Notes under the pieces: generated by a model | Seen by the model: the letters and a program-made list of their open reading frames with translations, nothing else | What the model was told of the DNA's origin: nothing | Database searches by the model: none | Part shown: positions 40,680-49,071 of the stretch, piece after piece | Layout of the letters: every line of letters begins with the position of its first letter | How positions within the stretch are numbered: the first letter of the stretch is position 1 | Assembly (NCBI GenBank): GCA_037045435.1 | Contig: JBAOID010000031.1 | Coordinates: forward strand, 248,001-312,000 | Length of the DNA: 64,000 nucleotides | Origin: CBDUEF01 sp018063485 | Lineage (GTDB): Bacteria > Pseudomonadota > Alphaproteobacteria > Rhodobacterales > Rhodobacteraceae | Direction of reading: 5' to 3' | Position numbers and translations under genes: made by a program

Positions 40680-40815
40680 ATGGGGCGTATTCTCAAGCTG
40701 TTGGTGGTATTGGTGATTTTTGGTTTTGCAGGAACTCGTCGGCTACGCCTATCTTGCGGATCTCAGTCCGCAAACAGGCCCGGTGACCGAGCCAGTGGTT
40801 CTCAATGGCAATTAG
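40680..40815 (+). pseudogene. Small single-pass membrane protein (about 44 aa), frameshifted
   Basis: A short gene between aroK and the 530-aa secreted protein. From ATG 40680 it encodes MGRILKLLVVLVIFGFAG, a membrane helix, and then leaves frame. Removing one A near 40733 gives LVGYAYLADLSPQTGPVTEP and a stop at 40815, which overlaps the next start (40805). I recall a short conserved ORF of this kind at this place in Rhodobacterales; its function is unknown. The shift fits the other one-base insertions in the window. Confidence 0.6.
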
Positions 40816-42397
40816 GGTCAGACAAGGCTGGCTGTTGGCGGCACTCGTCACTGTTGGCTTGCCGCAGGCAATCTGGGCCGAAGCCCCGTTGTCAGCCATC
40901 GACTGGCTGTCAAAATCCGTCACCGGCAAGACCGGTGTGGTTGTTTCGCCACAAGTGAATGGCAGCGTGGCAAATCAACCGGCAGTGAGGGGCGAGCCAT
41001 CCGTCAGCAAAAGTGGCGCTTTGCCGTCTGATGTGGCGGTTAGTGTGCTGGATGCCCCTTCACTTGACGGCGTTGGCCTGCTCAGCCCCGAAACCACTGG
41101 CTTTCCGATTGCACTCTGGGGCCTTGGCAAAACCGATGAAATTGTAAATGCCGTCGCCGCCGTTGAGCTTGACGGGTTGCCAACCCTGCAAAACCTTTTG
41201 CTTACCCTGTTGTTGGCCGAAGCGGAGCCGCCTGCGGATGCAGGGAATGACGCGCGCCTGCTGATGATGCGACTGGACAAGCTCCTGGAAATCGGCGCCC
41301 TGGATCAGGCGCAGGCTTTGCTGGATGCGGCCGGCCCAATTCAATCGGCTGATCTTTTTCGCCGCGCCTTTGATGTGGCCCTGCTGACCGGAAATGAGGA
41401 CCGCGCCTGCGAAACCATGCGCGCCACCCCTGCCCTTGCGCCCACGCTCACTGCGCGGGTGTTTTGTCTGGCGCGCTCGGGCGATTGGAATGCTGCCGCC
41501 CTGACCCTTAGCACTGCCAAGGCGATTGACGCCATTTCAGCGGACGAAGATGCGCTCCTGTCGCGATTTCTGGACCCTGACCTGTTTGACGGAGAGGCCG
41601 TTCCAGAACCTCCCACCCCCATCACCCCGCTGATTTGGCGGATATATGAGGCTGTGGGCGAACCATTGGGCACCGCCATGCTGCCCGCTGCCTTTGCCCA
41701 TGCGGAATTGAGCGACAGGGCCGGTTGGAAGGCACAGCTTGAAGCAGTGGAGCGCCTGACCAGGGTTGGTGCCGTCACCCCCAACGCGCTGCTTGGGCTT
41801 TATACTGAACGCACGCCGGCTGCTTCGGGCGGGGTTTGGGACCGGGTGGATGCATTTCAGCGCCTTGATACCGCTTTGGCCCAACGCAATGCCACTTTGG
41901 TTGAGCAAAGATTGCCCTTGGCATGGGCCAGAATGGGCGATGTTGAATTGGAAGTGCCGTTTGCCACCCTGTTTGCGCCTGCCCTGTTCAAGATGAGCCT
42001 GAGCGGCGATGCGGCGAATATTGCCTATCAGATGGAGTTGTTGTCGCCAGATTTCGAAAGATACGCAAAAAGTGCCCATGCGCCAAAAGACACCCGCTCG
42101 GCATTTCTGGCTGGGCTCGCTTCGGGTTCGGTAAAGGGCTTAACCCCACCTGACAGCATGGCCCGCGCCATCGCTCCGGCTTTTATTGCGCCGGTTTTGC
42201 CGGAAGATTTCGTCATTTTGTCCGAACAAAAGCGGATCGGCGAGGAAATCATTCTTGCGATGAACAAGATTGTTAGCGGATTGCACGGAAATGTCGCCGA
42301 TATTGCCGCCGGGCTATCGGTCTTGCGCCTGTTGGGACTGGAGACGGCAGCGCGGCGCACCGCACTTGAATTGATGTTGCTGGAGCGACGCGGATGA
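40805..42397 (+). CDS. Secreted, mostly helical hypothetical protein upstream of xerD
   Basis: A 530-aa exported protein with a signal peptide (about 1-25, LPQAIWAE). It has a Ser/Val-rich linker and then a long Ala/Leu-rich helical region (about 105-530). Repeated helix pairs such as LDKLLEIGALDQAQALLDAA, GNEDRACETM and RVFCLARSGDWNAAAL suggest TPR-like/superhelical packing. No catalytic motif is visible. It starts inside the small membrane gene, and its end overlaps xerD by 4 bases, so all three form one operon. I do not recognise a named family. Confidence 0.75.
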   Translation: MAIRVRQGWLLAALVTVGLPQAIWAEAPLSAIDWLSKSVTGKTGVVVSPQVNGSVANQPAVRGEPSVSKSGALPSDVAVSVLDAPSLDGVGLLSPETTGFPIALWGLGKTDEIVNAVAAVELDGLPTLQNLLLTLLLAEAEPPADAGNDARLLMMRLDKLLEIGALDQAQALLDAAGPIQSADLFRRAFDVALLTGNEDRACETMRATPALAPTLTARVFCLARSGDWNAAALTLSTAKAIDAISADEDALLSRFLDPDLFDGEAVPEPPTPITPLIWRIYEAVGEPLGTAMLPAAFAHAELSDRAGWKAQLEAVERLTRVGAVTPNALLGLYTERTPAASGGVWDRVDAFQRLDTALAQRNATLVEQRLPLAWARMGDVELEVPFATLFAPALFKMSLSGDAANIAYQMELLSPDFERYAKSAHAPKDTRSAFLAGLASGSVKGLTPPDSMARAIAPAFIAPVLPEDFVILSEQKRIGEEIILAMNKIVSGLHGNVADIAAGLSVLRLLGLETAARRTALELMLLERRG

Positions 42398-43362
42398 ACC
42401 AGAGAAACGCGCCCTGCAATGCCCATGACTGGATTTCCACCTTTCTGGAAAGTCAGGCCGCAGAACTGGGTGCGGCGCGCAACACGCTTTTGGCCTATGG
42501 CCGGGATCTGAAGGATTTTGCGACCTGGTGCGATCACCGGGGCGTTGGTTTTGCTTTGGTGACGCGGGCCGACGTCGAAAGCTACCTTCTGTCGTGTGAT
42601 GCAAACGGGCTGTCCAAATCCACCCGCGCGCGGCGCTTGTCCGCCATCCGCCAAATGTTCCGATTTGCGCGCGATGAGGAATGGTGCAAGGAAAACCCTG
42701 CGCTCAAGATCTCGGGACCGGGATCGTCCAAACACCTGCCCTCGACGCTTTCGCAGGCGGACGTGACCCGCTTGCTCGACGCCGCCCCCGGCTACGGGCG
42801 AAACACCTCCGAGCACCTGCGCAACCGCGCCTTGCTTGAATTGCTTTACGCCACCGGGATGCGGGTTTCCGAACTGGTAGAACTGCCGGTCGCTGCGGTC
42901 AGGGGCGATCCCAAAATGATTTTGGTAAAGGGCAAGGGCGACAAGGAACGGATGGTTCCGCTTTCAATGCCCGCCAGGATTGCCGTGGCCGGCTGGCTGT
43001 CAGAACGCGACAGCCAAGAGGAAAAGGCAAAATCCGAAGGCAAGATGCATTGGGGTGCCAAGGCCGCGCGTTTTCTGTTTCCCGGCGCGGGCAAGGACGG
43101 CCATCTGACACGGCAGCACTTCTATCTGTTGATCAAGGGTATCGCGGCGGCGGGCGGCGTCAATCCCTCGCTTGTGACGCCACACACCCTGCGCCACGCC
43201 TTCGCCACCCATCTTTTGGCCGGTGGAGCCGATTTGCGGGTGATTCAAACCCTGCTCGGACATGCCGATCTGGCGACGACCGAGATTTACACCCATGTAT
43301 TGCAAGATCAACTGCGCGATCTGGTGCTGACCCATCATCCTTTGGCCAAACGCCACCAATAA
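42394..43362 (+). CDS. xerD: Tyrosine recombinase XerD-like
   Basis: A site-specific recombinase resolving chromosome dimers at dif with a partner XerC. The 322-aa protein has an N-terminal SAM-like core-binding domain (about 10-95). The catalytic domain has Arg157 (TGMRVSEL), Lys181, His264/Arg267 (HTLRHAFATHLL), His290 (LGHADLATTEIYTHV) and the nucleophile Tyr299. The insert at about 205-225 (charged, EKAKSEGK) is longer than in E. coli XerD. XerC versus XerD is decided only by overall look. It overlaps the upstream gene by 4 bases; a housekeeping context is inferred, not an integron or prophage. Confidence 0.9.
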   Translation: MNQRNAPCNAHDWISTFLESQAAELGAARNTLLAYGRDLKDFATWCDHRGVGFALVTRADVESYLLSCDANGLSKSTRARRLSAIRQMFRFARDEEWCKENPALKISGPGSSKHLPSTLSQADVTRLLDAAPGYGRNTSEHLRNRALLELLYATGMRVSELVELPVAAVRGDPKMILVKGKGDKERMVPLSMPARIAVAGWLSERDSQEEKAKSEGKMHWGAKAARFLFPGAGKDGHLTRQHFYLLIKGIAAAGGVNPSLVTPHTLRHAFATHLLAGGADLRVIQTLLGHADLATTEIYTHVLQDQLRDLVLTHHPLAKRHQ

Positions 43363-43431
43363 GCCTTGCCCTTGCACGACACCGCAGCCCCCAGCATAAC
43401 AGCGACCTGACAAAGATCCTTTGGAGCGACA

Positions 43432-44739
43432 ATGAACAGCGACATGCTTGACACCTCTTTCTGGCTTACAGCGGGCGGAATTGGTGCGCTTTTGGTGCTT
43501 TCCGCGTTTTTCTCGGGTTCGGAAACCGCGCTGACCGCAGCTTCACGCGGGAAAATGAAGTCGCAGGCAGATCGAGGCTCCAACGGTGCCCAAAAAGCGA
43601 TGGAAGTCACCAATGACAACGAGCGCATGATCGGGGCGCTGCTGTTGGGAAACAATATCGTCAATATCCTTTCGGCGTCTTTGGCAACCGCCCTGTTGAC
43701 ACGACTGTTTGGCGACAGCGGAGTTGCCATTGCAACAGCCGTGATGACGGCTCTGGTGCTGGTCTTTGGCGAGGTCTTGCCAAAGACCCTTGCCATCACC
43801 TTCCCCGAGGCGGTTGCCGTGCGGGTCGCCCCGACGGTCCGGGTGCTGATCTTGTTGTTTTCGCCGGTGGTATCGCTGGTGCGCGCGCTTGTGCGCGGGA
43901 TCTTGCGCCTGTTTGGGGTGCAGGCCGATCCCAACAGCAAATTTCTTGCGCTTCGCGAGGAAATCATGGGGGCGATTACGCTTGGACATTCCGAAGGCGC
44001 CGTGGAAAAGGAGGACCGCGACAGATTGCTGGGCGCGCTTGATCTCTCGGACCGCACAGTCGATGAAATCATGCGCCACCGCAGCGGGATCGAGATGATC
44101 GACGCCGATCTGTCGCCCGATCAGATCATCACCAGGGTGCTGGCCTCTTCGCATTCCCGCTTGCCGGTGTTTCGCGGTGACGAGGAGAACATTCTTGGCG
44201 TCGTCCATGCCAAAGACCTGCTGCGCGAGGTGGATCGGCTCTTGCGCGGGCCTGATGGCAAAGGTGGCGGCACGATCGATGCGCTTGATATCGTGAAAGT
44301 GGCGATGAAACCCTATTTCATCCCCGACACCACCTCGCTTGATGAGCAGATGCGGGAGTTTCTGAAACGCCATATCCATTTTGCCCTTGTGGTGGATGAA
44401 TATGGCGGCTTGCAGGGATTGATCACTCTGGAAGATATCCTGGAGGAAATCGTTGGTGAAATCACAGATGAGTTTGACGTGGTTGAGCGCGATGCCGGGC
44501 TCATACGCGGCGAGAATGGCGAATATCTTGTCGAAGGTGCAATGACGATCCGCGACCTGAACCGCGCAACAGACTGGAATCTTCCCGATGAGGAAGCCAA
44601 TACCGTTGCAGGCCTGGTCATCCACGAAGCGCAGATGATCCCTATCGAAGGGCAGGCCTTCAGTTTTCACGGTGTGCGGTTTGAAGTGGTGCAGCGCCGT
44701 GAAAACCGGCTTACCCGGTTGAAGATCAGACGGCTTTAG
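43432..44739 (+). CDS. CorC/HlyC (HCC) family protein: CNNM transmembrane domain plus CBS pair
   Basis: A membrane protein of the CNNM/CorB group, often linked to Mg2+ or Co2+ efflux. The 435-aa protein has a DUF21/CNNM domain (about 10-190) with helices and FSGSETALTAASRGKM and FGEVLPKTLA. Two CBS domains follow (about 205-335, HSRLPVFRGD, VVDEYGGLQGLITLEDILEE). The C-terminal CorC_HlyC domain covers about 350-430 (EEANTVAGLVIHEA). It starts at ATG 43432 with a GGAG box and is separated from xerD by 69 bases. The mobile-element cluster begins right after it. Confidence 0.92.
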   Translation: MNSDMLDTSFWLTAGGIGALLVLSAFFSGSETALTAASRGKMKSQADRGSNGAQKAMEVTNDNERMIGALLLGNNIVNILSASLATALLTRLFGDSGVAIATAVMTALVLVFGEVLPKTLAITFPEAVAVRVAPTVRVLILLFSPVVSLVRALVRGILRLFGVQADPNSKFLALREEIMGAITLGHSEGAVEKEDRDRLLGALDLSDRTVDEIMRHRSGIEMIDADLSPDQIITRVLASSHSRLPVFRGDEENILGVVHAKDLLREVDRLLRGPDGKGGGTIDALDIVKVAMKPYFIPDTTSLDEQMREFLKRHIHFALVVDEYGGLQGLITLEDILEEIVGEITDEFDVVERDAGLIRGENGEYLVEGAMTIRDLNRATDWNLPDEEANTVAGLVIHEAQMIPIEGQAFSFHGVRFEVVQRRENRLTRLKIRRL

Positions 44740-44873
44740 AGCGCATGGCGTTAAATTGAATTCACCTCGCAACCCGACCGCCTTTGCAAAGTAAGCGATA
44801 GGGTGGACGCCCCCGGCGGCATCTATGTGCCATGGTGGCGGGTGTTGAAGCCCCGCTACGGAGGGGAGCGTCC

Positions 44874-45267
44874 ATGGGAGAGGTTAGTATCATCGGCCTG
44901 GATTTGGCCAAGAACGTGTCTGTCGCCTTCGGCGCCTCTTCGATCCAGGCGCACGGCGCAGCAGCATGGCGGGGCAGTGGTCTTCCGCCGCAAGCTGTCG
45001 CGCGCACAGCTGCTGAAGTTCATGGCGGCCCAGCCGCCTTGCGTGGTGGCGATGGAGGCCTGCGCCAGTTCGCACCACTGGGGCCGGGCGATCGGCGACC
45101 TTGGCCACGAGGTGCGGCTGATCCCGCCCGCCTGTGTGAAGCCGTTCGTGAAGCGGCAAAAGAACGACATGGCCGATGCCGAGGCGATTGCCGAAGCTGC
45201 GTCACGACCGACGATGCGGTTCGTTGCCGTGAAGAGCGAGGCCCGGCAGGCGGCGGCGATGGCTTAA
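44874..45267 (+). pseudogene. IS110-family transposase remnant (N-terminal part, frameshifted)
   Basis: Starts like an IS110 transposase (MGEVSIIGLDLAKNV) at ATG 44874, but shifts frame within about 25 codons. The next frame continues VVFRRKLSRAQLLKFMAAQP, VAMEACASSHHWGRAI and KNDMADAEAIAEAASRPTM, which is the DEDD-type N-terminal catalytic domain. It then ends abruptly at 45267 after EARQAAAMA, where a full protein would have some 200 more residues. A short insertion near 44915-44940 also disturbs the expected sequence. The leader before the ATG (GCGTCC region) looks like the IS110 upstream end. Non-functional relic. Confidence 0.8.
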
Positions 45268-45438
45268 GCGAACTGGCCCTGACCTGCCTATCTCCATACA
45301 GGCCCGCGGCGCATGACAGGCCGCAACTTCGAGGCCGGACACACGATCGCACCTGACCACATGCCCAATCGTGCCCAAGATTCCGCTTGCATCCAGGAGG
45401 GCGCCCACACACGTCCGGTCTCGCTGCCCATTCCATCA
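45268..45438. other. Junk between IS remnants
   Basis: No convincing gene. It is probably the tail (after tnpC) of a second IS66 copy on the minus strand, inferred from the remnant at 45439-45531; no inverted repeat was recognised. Confidence 0.3.
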
Positions 45439-45531
45439 CCAAGGGAGCAGATCGTCGGCGTTGGTGATCTTGTGGTCTGGAATGCGCGCGAGGGCGTCGG
45501 CAAGCCATGCGTTTGGATCCCCTATCGTCTT
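45439..45531 (-). pseudogene. IS66 TnpC C-terminal fragment
   Basis: The minus-strand frame reads DPNAWLADALARIPDHKITN and then ADDLLPW, followed by a stop. This matches the C-terminus of IS66 TnpC: the intact copy in this window has DPQAWLADVLARLPDIPLSR and LPELLPW at the same place. Only about 31 codons survive, and they abut the end of the membrane-protein fragment. It is a different, diverged IS66 copy. Confidence 0.62.
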
Positions 45532-45559
45532 AACCGTTGGAACGCGTGCGCCTTGCGAT

Positions 45560-45738
45560 GATGTAGATAGCGCGCCAAGTAGCCAAGCATTGCTGATCCG
45601 CCAACATTTACAACGGAGACGATCAGCGCGGCCAAAAGACCGCCAAGAAGCCCGAACTCGTTGCCCTTCGAGAAGAGATAGCTGTTGATGCCCGCTTCGA
45701 TCACGACAAGAATGATCGTTAGTGAAAACACCTTAATC
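45560..45738 (-). pseudogene. Membrane protein gene fragment, 3' part, interrupted by IS66
   Basis: Encodes IKVFSLTIILVVIEAGINSY, then LFSKGNEFGLLGGLLAALIV and a further hydrophobic segment, ending near ARYLHHRK. At least three membrane helices are seen. The matching 5' part lies on the other side of the IS66 element (48548-48792), and together they read through the duplicated segment IKVFSLTIILVV. I recall similar multi-pass proteins of unknown function in integrative elements. The true C-terminus is lost in the IS66 remnant. Confidence 0.6.
45703..45738. repeat. Left copy of 36-bp direct repeat flanking IS66
   Basis: Identical, base for base, to 48512-48547. It encodes 12 codons of the interrupted membrane protein. 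The last bases (TTAATC) touch the IS66 left end at 45739. It is much longer than the 8-bp target duplication usual for IS66. Confidence 0.85.
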
Positions 45739-45767
45739 GTATCCATCCGGTGAAGACCGCAGCGACG

Positions 45768-46031
45768 TCAGATCTGACTGTCGCGTTCCATAGCGATGAT
45801 CGCGAGAAGGTTTTCGACGCCGAACGGGGTGAAGGCGAGCACCTCGACCTCGGCGGTGCCGTAGACCCAGATTATGCCGTCTTCGGGCTCCATGCCGACG
45901 GCAAGATCATGCAGCCGATCGACGGTTTCGCCCAGTTCGGCGGCGACACGATCGACGGTCTTGATGGCATGGATCTTGTTCAACTGCACAGTCAGGCTGC
46001 CTGAGCCAATTTTTGTGCTTTCCAGTGCCAA
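45768..46031 (-). CDS. IS66 accessory ORF (small protein after tnpC)
   Basis: An 87-aa protein (MALESTKIGSGSLTVQLNKI ... DGIIWVYGT) of a type I recall as a passenger at the end of many IS66-type elements; its role is unknown. It begins inside the last codons of tnpC (overlap of about 40 bases) and ends 29 bases inside the IS left end. Confidence 0.7.
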   Translation of the reverse strand: MALESTKIGSGSLTVQLNKIHAIKTVDRVAAELGETVDRLHDLAVGMEPEDGIIWVYGTAEVEVLAFTPFGVENLLAIIAMERDSQI

Positions 46032-47644
46032 GGAAGGAGTTCCGGCAGGCGCGACAGCGGTATATCCGGCAGTCGTGCCAGAACATCGGCCAGCCAGGCC
46101 TGAGGATCGACATCGTTCATCTTGGCGGTGACGATCAGGGAATACATGAAGGCGGCGCGGTCACCGCCGCGAGGCGATCCGGCGAAGAGCCAGGCTTTCC
46201 GCCCGAGGGCAATTCCGCGCAGCGCGCGTTCAGCGGCATTATTGGTTAGGCAGATGCGGCCATCGTCGAGAAAGCGGGCGAAGGCGTCCCAGCGACCCTC
46301 TTCATCAAGCATGTAGTTTATGGCCTTGGCAACGGGGTTGTGCTTCGACATCCGGGCGCGCTCGGCCCGCAGCCAGTCGTGCAGGTCGCTGACCATCGGG
46401 CGCACCAGCCGCTGCCGGGCCTCATGACGCGCTGCGGCGGACAAGCCGGTGATTTCACGTTCGACAGCAAAGATGGCGTCGAAGCGTTTGACGGCTTCCA
46501 GCGCAATGGGCGAGATTTCTTCCGCCACCTTTTTACCCTTACGGGCTATGGCCTTGATGTCGGCCAGTTCGAAGAACTTGCGCCGGGCGTGCGACCAGCA
46601 CAGCGCGCTCAGCACCGGCGCTGGCTTATGCTGGGAGCAGTAGAGGTCGTTGTAGCCACCGTAGGCATCGGCTTGGAGGATGCCGGTCCAACCCGCCAGA
46701 TGCCTGGTTGGATGTTCTTTCCGGCGGTCAGTCGAGAAGTAATAGAGTGCTGCCGGGGGTGCCCCTCCTGCAAAGGGGCGATCGTCACGCAGATAGGTCC
46801 AGAGCCGGGCGGTTTGCGTGCCGCCCTTTGCCATCAGTGGCACGGTCGTATCATCGGCATGCAATCGCTTGGCGCCGAGAACATGGGCACGGATCAGATC
46901 GTGGATCGGCCGCAGCGCCACAGCACAGGCCCCGACCTGGTCGGCCAAGGTGGAAAGGCTGATCTCAACGCCTTCCTTGGCGTAGCGTTCGGCCTGCCGG
47001 TTCAGGGGTTGGTGCTGCCCAAACTTCTCAAAGAGCACCATGGCCAGCAGATTGGGGCCTGCCCATCCCCGCGGCGTGGGGTGGAACGGCGCGGGCGGCT
47101 GGCTGATCTTCTCACAATCCCGGCAGGTGAACTTCTCGCGGACGGTCTGGACGACCTTCCACTGCCGGGGGATCACTTCCAGCGTCTCGGTGATGTCTTC
47201 GCCCATCTTCACGATGCGCGCCGATCCACAGCAGGTGCAGGCGGCCGGAGCCTCGATCACGACGCGCTCGCGGGGCAGATGGTCGGGGAACGGCTTGCGG
47301 GCGGGACGGCGGCGATCAAAAGCCGCGACCGTGGTCTTCGCAGCAGCGGCATCCGCCTTTGCCCGATCCTGCTCAAGGTCCGTCTCGAGGTCCTCGAGCT
47401 GCATCTCGAGTTGCTCGATCAGCCGGGCATGACGTTCGGCGCTGTGGCCATATTGCTCACGCCGAAGTTTGGCGATCTGAAGCCGCAGGTGACGGATCAT
47501 GTCCTCGGCGGCCGAGACGACGGCCTGAACCTGGGTAAGCTCGCTCTTGGCGGCGACCAAGGCACCCTCTGCGGCAGATGCGCGGGCCTCCGCCGCGGCA
47601 AGGGCGGCGCGCAGAATATCAATCTTAGAGGGGGTCTCCAACAT
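45992..47644 (-). CDS. tnpC: IS66-family transposase TnpC
   Basis: DDE transposase of 550 aa. It has an N-terminal coiled coil with leucine-zipper features (about 8-100), zinc-ribbon-like Cys pairs (ACTCCGS near 136-139 and TCRDC near 174-177), and the catalytic core. The core has Asp264/265 in RLHADDTTVP, Asp326 in QADAYGGYN and the Glu in TNNAAERALRG. The C-terminus is LPELLPWHWK. The frame is intact, so the element may be active. It lies 60 bases after tnpB. Confidence 0.94.
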   Translation of the reverse strand: MLETPSKIDILRAALAAAEARASAAEGALVAAKSELTQVQAVVSAAEDMIRHLRLQIAKLRREQYGHSAERHARLIEQLEMQLEDLETDLEQDRAKADAAAAKTTVAAFDRRRPARKPFPDHLPRERVVIEAPAACTCCGSARIVKMGEDITETLEVIPRQWKVVQTVREKFTCRDCEKISQPPAPFHPTPRGWAGPNLLAMVLFEKFGQHQPLNRQAERYAKEGVEISLSTLADQVGACAVALRPIHDLIRAHVLGAKRLHADDTTVPLMAKGGTQTARLWTYLRDDRPFAGGAPPAALYYFSTDRRKEHPTRHLAGWTGILQADAYGGYNDLYCSQHKPAPVLSALCWSHARRKFFELADIKAIARKGKKVAEEISPIALEAVKRFDAIFAVEREITGLSAAARHEARQRLVRPMVSDLHDWLRAERARMSKHNPVAKAINYMLDEEGRWDAFARFLDDGRICLTNNAAERALRGIALGRKAWLFAGSPRGGDRAAFMYSLIVTAKMNDVDPQAWLADVLARLPDIPLSRLPELLPWHWKAQKLAQAA

Positions 47645-47703
47645 GCCGAAGAGCTACCACAAATCTCAAGAATAGTCCAATAAAACAAGGAAATTGTCGC
47701 CCT

Positions 47704-48054
47704 TCAACCTGCTGAAGCAGGCCGTTGCGTCCAGCGTGGATTGCGCCAGTCGATCCCCTCAAGAAGATAGCCGAGCTGCGCCGCTGAGACCGGCACAGCC
47801 GCCCCGCTCTGGCTCACCGGCCAGATGAACTTCCCCGCCTCCAGCCTCTTGATATATAGCGACATGCCAACCCCGTCGTGCCACAAGACCTTGATCAGGT
47901 CGCCCTTGCGGCCCCGAAAGCAGAAGATCTCGCCGCCATGCGGATCACGGCCAAGCCCCTGCTGGACCTTCAGCGCCAGACTGTTCATCCCGCAGCGCAT
48001 GTCCGTCACCCCGCCCGCGATCCAGACCTTCACCCCGGCTGGAAAGGCGATCAT
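47704..48054 (-). CDS. tnpB: IS66 accessory protein TnpB
   Basis: A 116-aa protein of the IS66 Orf2 family (VKVWIAGGVTDMRCGMNSLA, FCFRGRKGDLIKVLWHDGVG). It starts at ATG 48054 (MIAFPAGVKVWIAGG), overlapping the tnpA stop by 4 bases; the long upstream frame extension is a shadow of tnpA. It is required for transposition in studied IS66 elements together with TnpA and TnpC. Confidence 0.92.
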   Translation of the reverse strand: MIAFPAGVKVWIAGGVTDMRCGMNSLALKVQQGLGRDPHGGEIFCFRGRKGDLIKVLWHDGVGMSLYIKRLEAGKFIWPVSQSGAAVPVSAAQLGYLLEGIDWRNPRWTQRPASAG

Positions 48055-48452
48055 CGGCGGATAACCAGGCCGTTGAGCAACCGCACCGCGGCCTCCATGT
48101 CGAAACCGACCGGGATCGTGACGTGACACTGCGCACCAAGATCGATGGTCATTGCAGCCAGTGGTGGCGCTGAGGGGGGTGCCACGACAGCAGGCCCTGT
48201 GCCAATATCCATCGGCATCAGGCGCATGAAAGGCGCCGGGCCGCCAAGCAGGCCAAGTTTGTGCCGATACCGCCAATCGTAAAGCATCGATCGCGAAATC
48301 TCATGCCGACGCGCCACCTTGGCAAGCGTCACACCATCACGATGGCTTTCTTCGACGATCCGGACCTTCTCGTCATCCGTCCAACGCCGACGGCGACCCG
48401 TATCGGAAACCGACAAAATCTGAATGCGGGGGGTGTCTTCGTGTGCGTCCAT
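48051..48452 (-). CDS. tnpA: IS66 accessory protein TnpA (helix-turn-helix)
   Basis: A 133-aa protein with an N-terminal transposase_8/HTH domain (RRRWTDDEKVRIVEESHRDG, then VARRHEISRSMLYDWRYR), followed by a Pro-rich linker and the C-terminal segment of IS66 TnpA. It overlaps tnpB by 4 bases. It is the first gene of the IS66 operon; its promoter should lie within 48453-48513. Confidence 0.92.
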   Translation of the reverse strand: MDAHEDTPRIQILSVSDTGRRRRWTDDEKVRIVEESHRDGVTLAKVARRHEISRSMLYDWRYRHKLGLLGGPAPFMRLMPMDIGTGPAVVAPPSAPPLAAMTIDLGAQCHVTIPVGFDMEAAVRLLNGLVIRR

Positions 48453-48511
48453 AAGGACACTCGATAGCCCAACGAGAGAAATCCCCTCAAGACGGTCCCC
48501 GCCGGAGGCTT

Positions 48512-48547
48512 ACGACAAGAATGATCGTTAGTGAAAACACCTTAATC
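48512..48547. repeat. Right copy of 36-bp direct repeat flanking IS66
   Basis: Same 36 bases as 45703-45738, here continuous with the 5' part of the membrane-protein gene. The first two bases (AC) also belong to the IS end GCTTAC, so the duplicated host segment is 34 to 36 bases. Confidence 0.85.
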
Positions 48548-48792
48548 CAACCTTCGAATTCTATGGCTGGCCGTTGTAGGCGGTTGCGCTCACGATAGCG
48601 TGCTCGCCAGTTGAAGGTTTCGTTCAGGCGCTCTCTGGGATCTTCGATGCGCGATTGCCACTCCTGCACCAAGGCGCCGAAGTCATTTTTGGCGCTCCCT
48701 GCGGCGATATCCACTTTCCCTTTTTGCTGCCGAAATCCTAACGGAACACAGGAGCGAGTCGCTGAGGTGCGCTTGCGCTCTCCTGCTCTCAC
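48548..48792 (-). pseudogene. Membrane protein gene fragment, 5' part, interrupted by IS66
   Basis: Encodes ALVQEWQSRIEDPRERLNET, FNWRARYRERNRLQRPAIEF and then enters the repeat IKVFSLTIILVV, where IS66 interrupts it. The charged N-terminal region followed by membrane helices is the normal order of this protein when the two parts are joined. The start codon is unsure: ATG 48792 gives an Arg-rich leader that may not be native. Confidence 0.55.
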
Positions 48793-48858
48793 CCCTGTCT
48801 ACACTGCACACCCCGCCTCAAATCGGCTCTCCGTCAGTCTACGACGGCAATGCATTGA

Positions 48859-48971
48859 TCAGGCGACAGTTGCCAGGTGTGTAAGAATCATCAGTAACTG
48901 TTCGACGCGATCTATCGAGAAGCGCACGAGATCCGCATGGGCAAGGTCGCGCATGGACTTCAAGGCGGCGT
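48859..48971 (-). pseudogene. C-terminal piece of an Xre-type regulator (possible antitoxin), cut by IS256
   Basis: The last 36 or so codons before the stop read HAALKSMRDLAHADLVRFSI and DRVEQLLMILTHLATVA. This resembles the end of small HTH antitoxin/regulator proteins (the RFSIDRLVxxLxxLG segment). Everything upstream is replaced by the IS256 element. No toxin partner is visible. The resemblance is weak. Confidence 0.35.
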
Positions 48972-49071
48972 GGCGAGAGAAACGCGCGAAAGTTGGTGAT
49001 GCCCTGAGGGGCGGCATATCATGGCGGTGTCGAGTCGCCGTCAATTCTCTGCTGAGAAAGGGATATGCCAC

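Larger units (their letters stand above)
45739..48513. mobile_element. Complete IS66-family insertion sequence
   Basis: About 2775 bases with the gene order tnpA-tnpB-tnpC plus an accessory ORF, all on the minus strand. The terminal inverted repeats are imperfect: left end GTATCCATCCGGTGAAGACC; right end (complement) GTAAGCCTCCGGCGGGGACC, 15 of the first 22 bases matching. The left terminus has GTATCC where GTAAGC is usual. All four genes are intact in frame. It is flanked by a long direct repeat of host sequence (34-36 bp). Confidence 0.85.

Noticed and set aside
42394..43362. XerD-like gene as a phage or integron integrase
   Set aside because: It is embedded by overlap in a chromosomal operon and has the length and motifs of housekeeping Xer proteins; no cassette or phage genes flank it.
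45703..48547. 36-bp direct repeats as a CRISPR array
   Set aside because: Only two copies, separated by a complete IS66; they encode part of a membrane protein.
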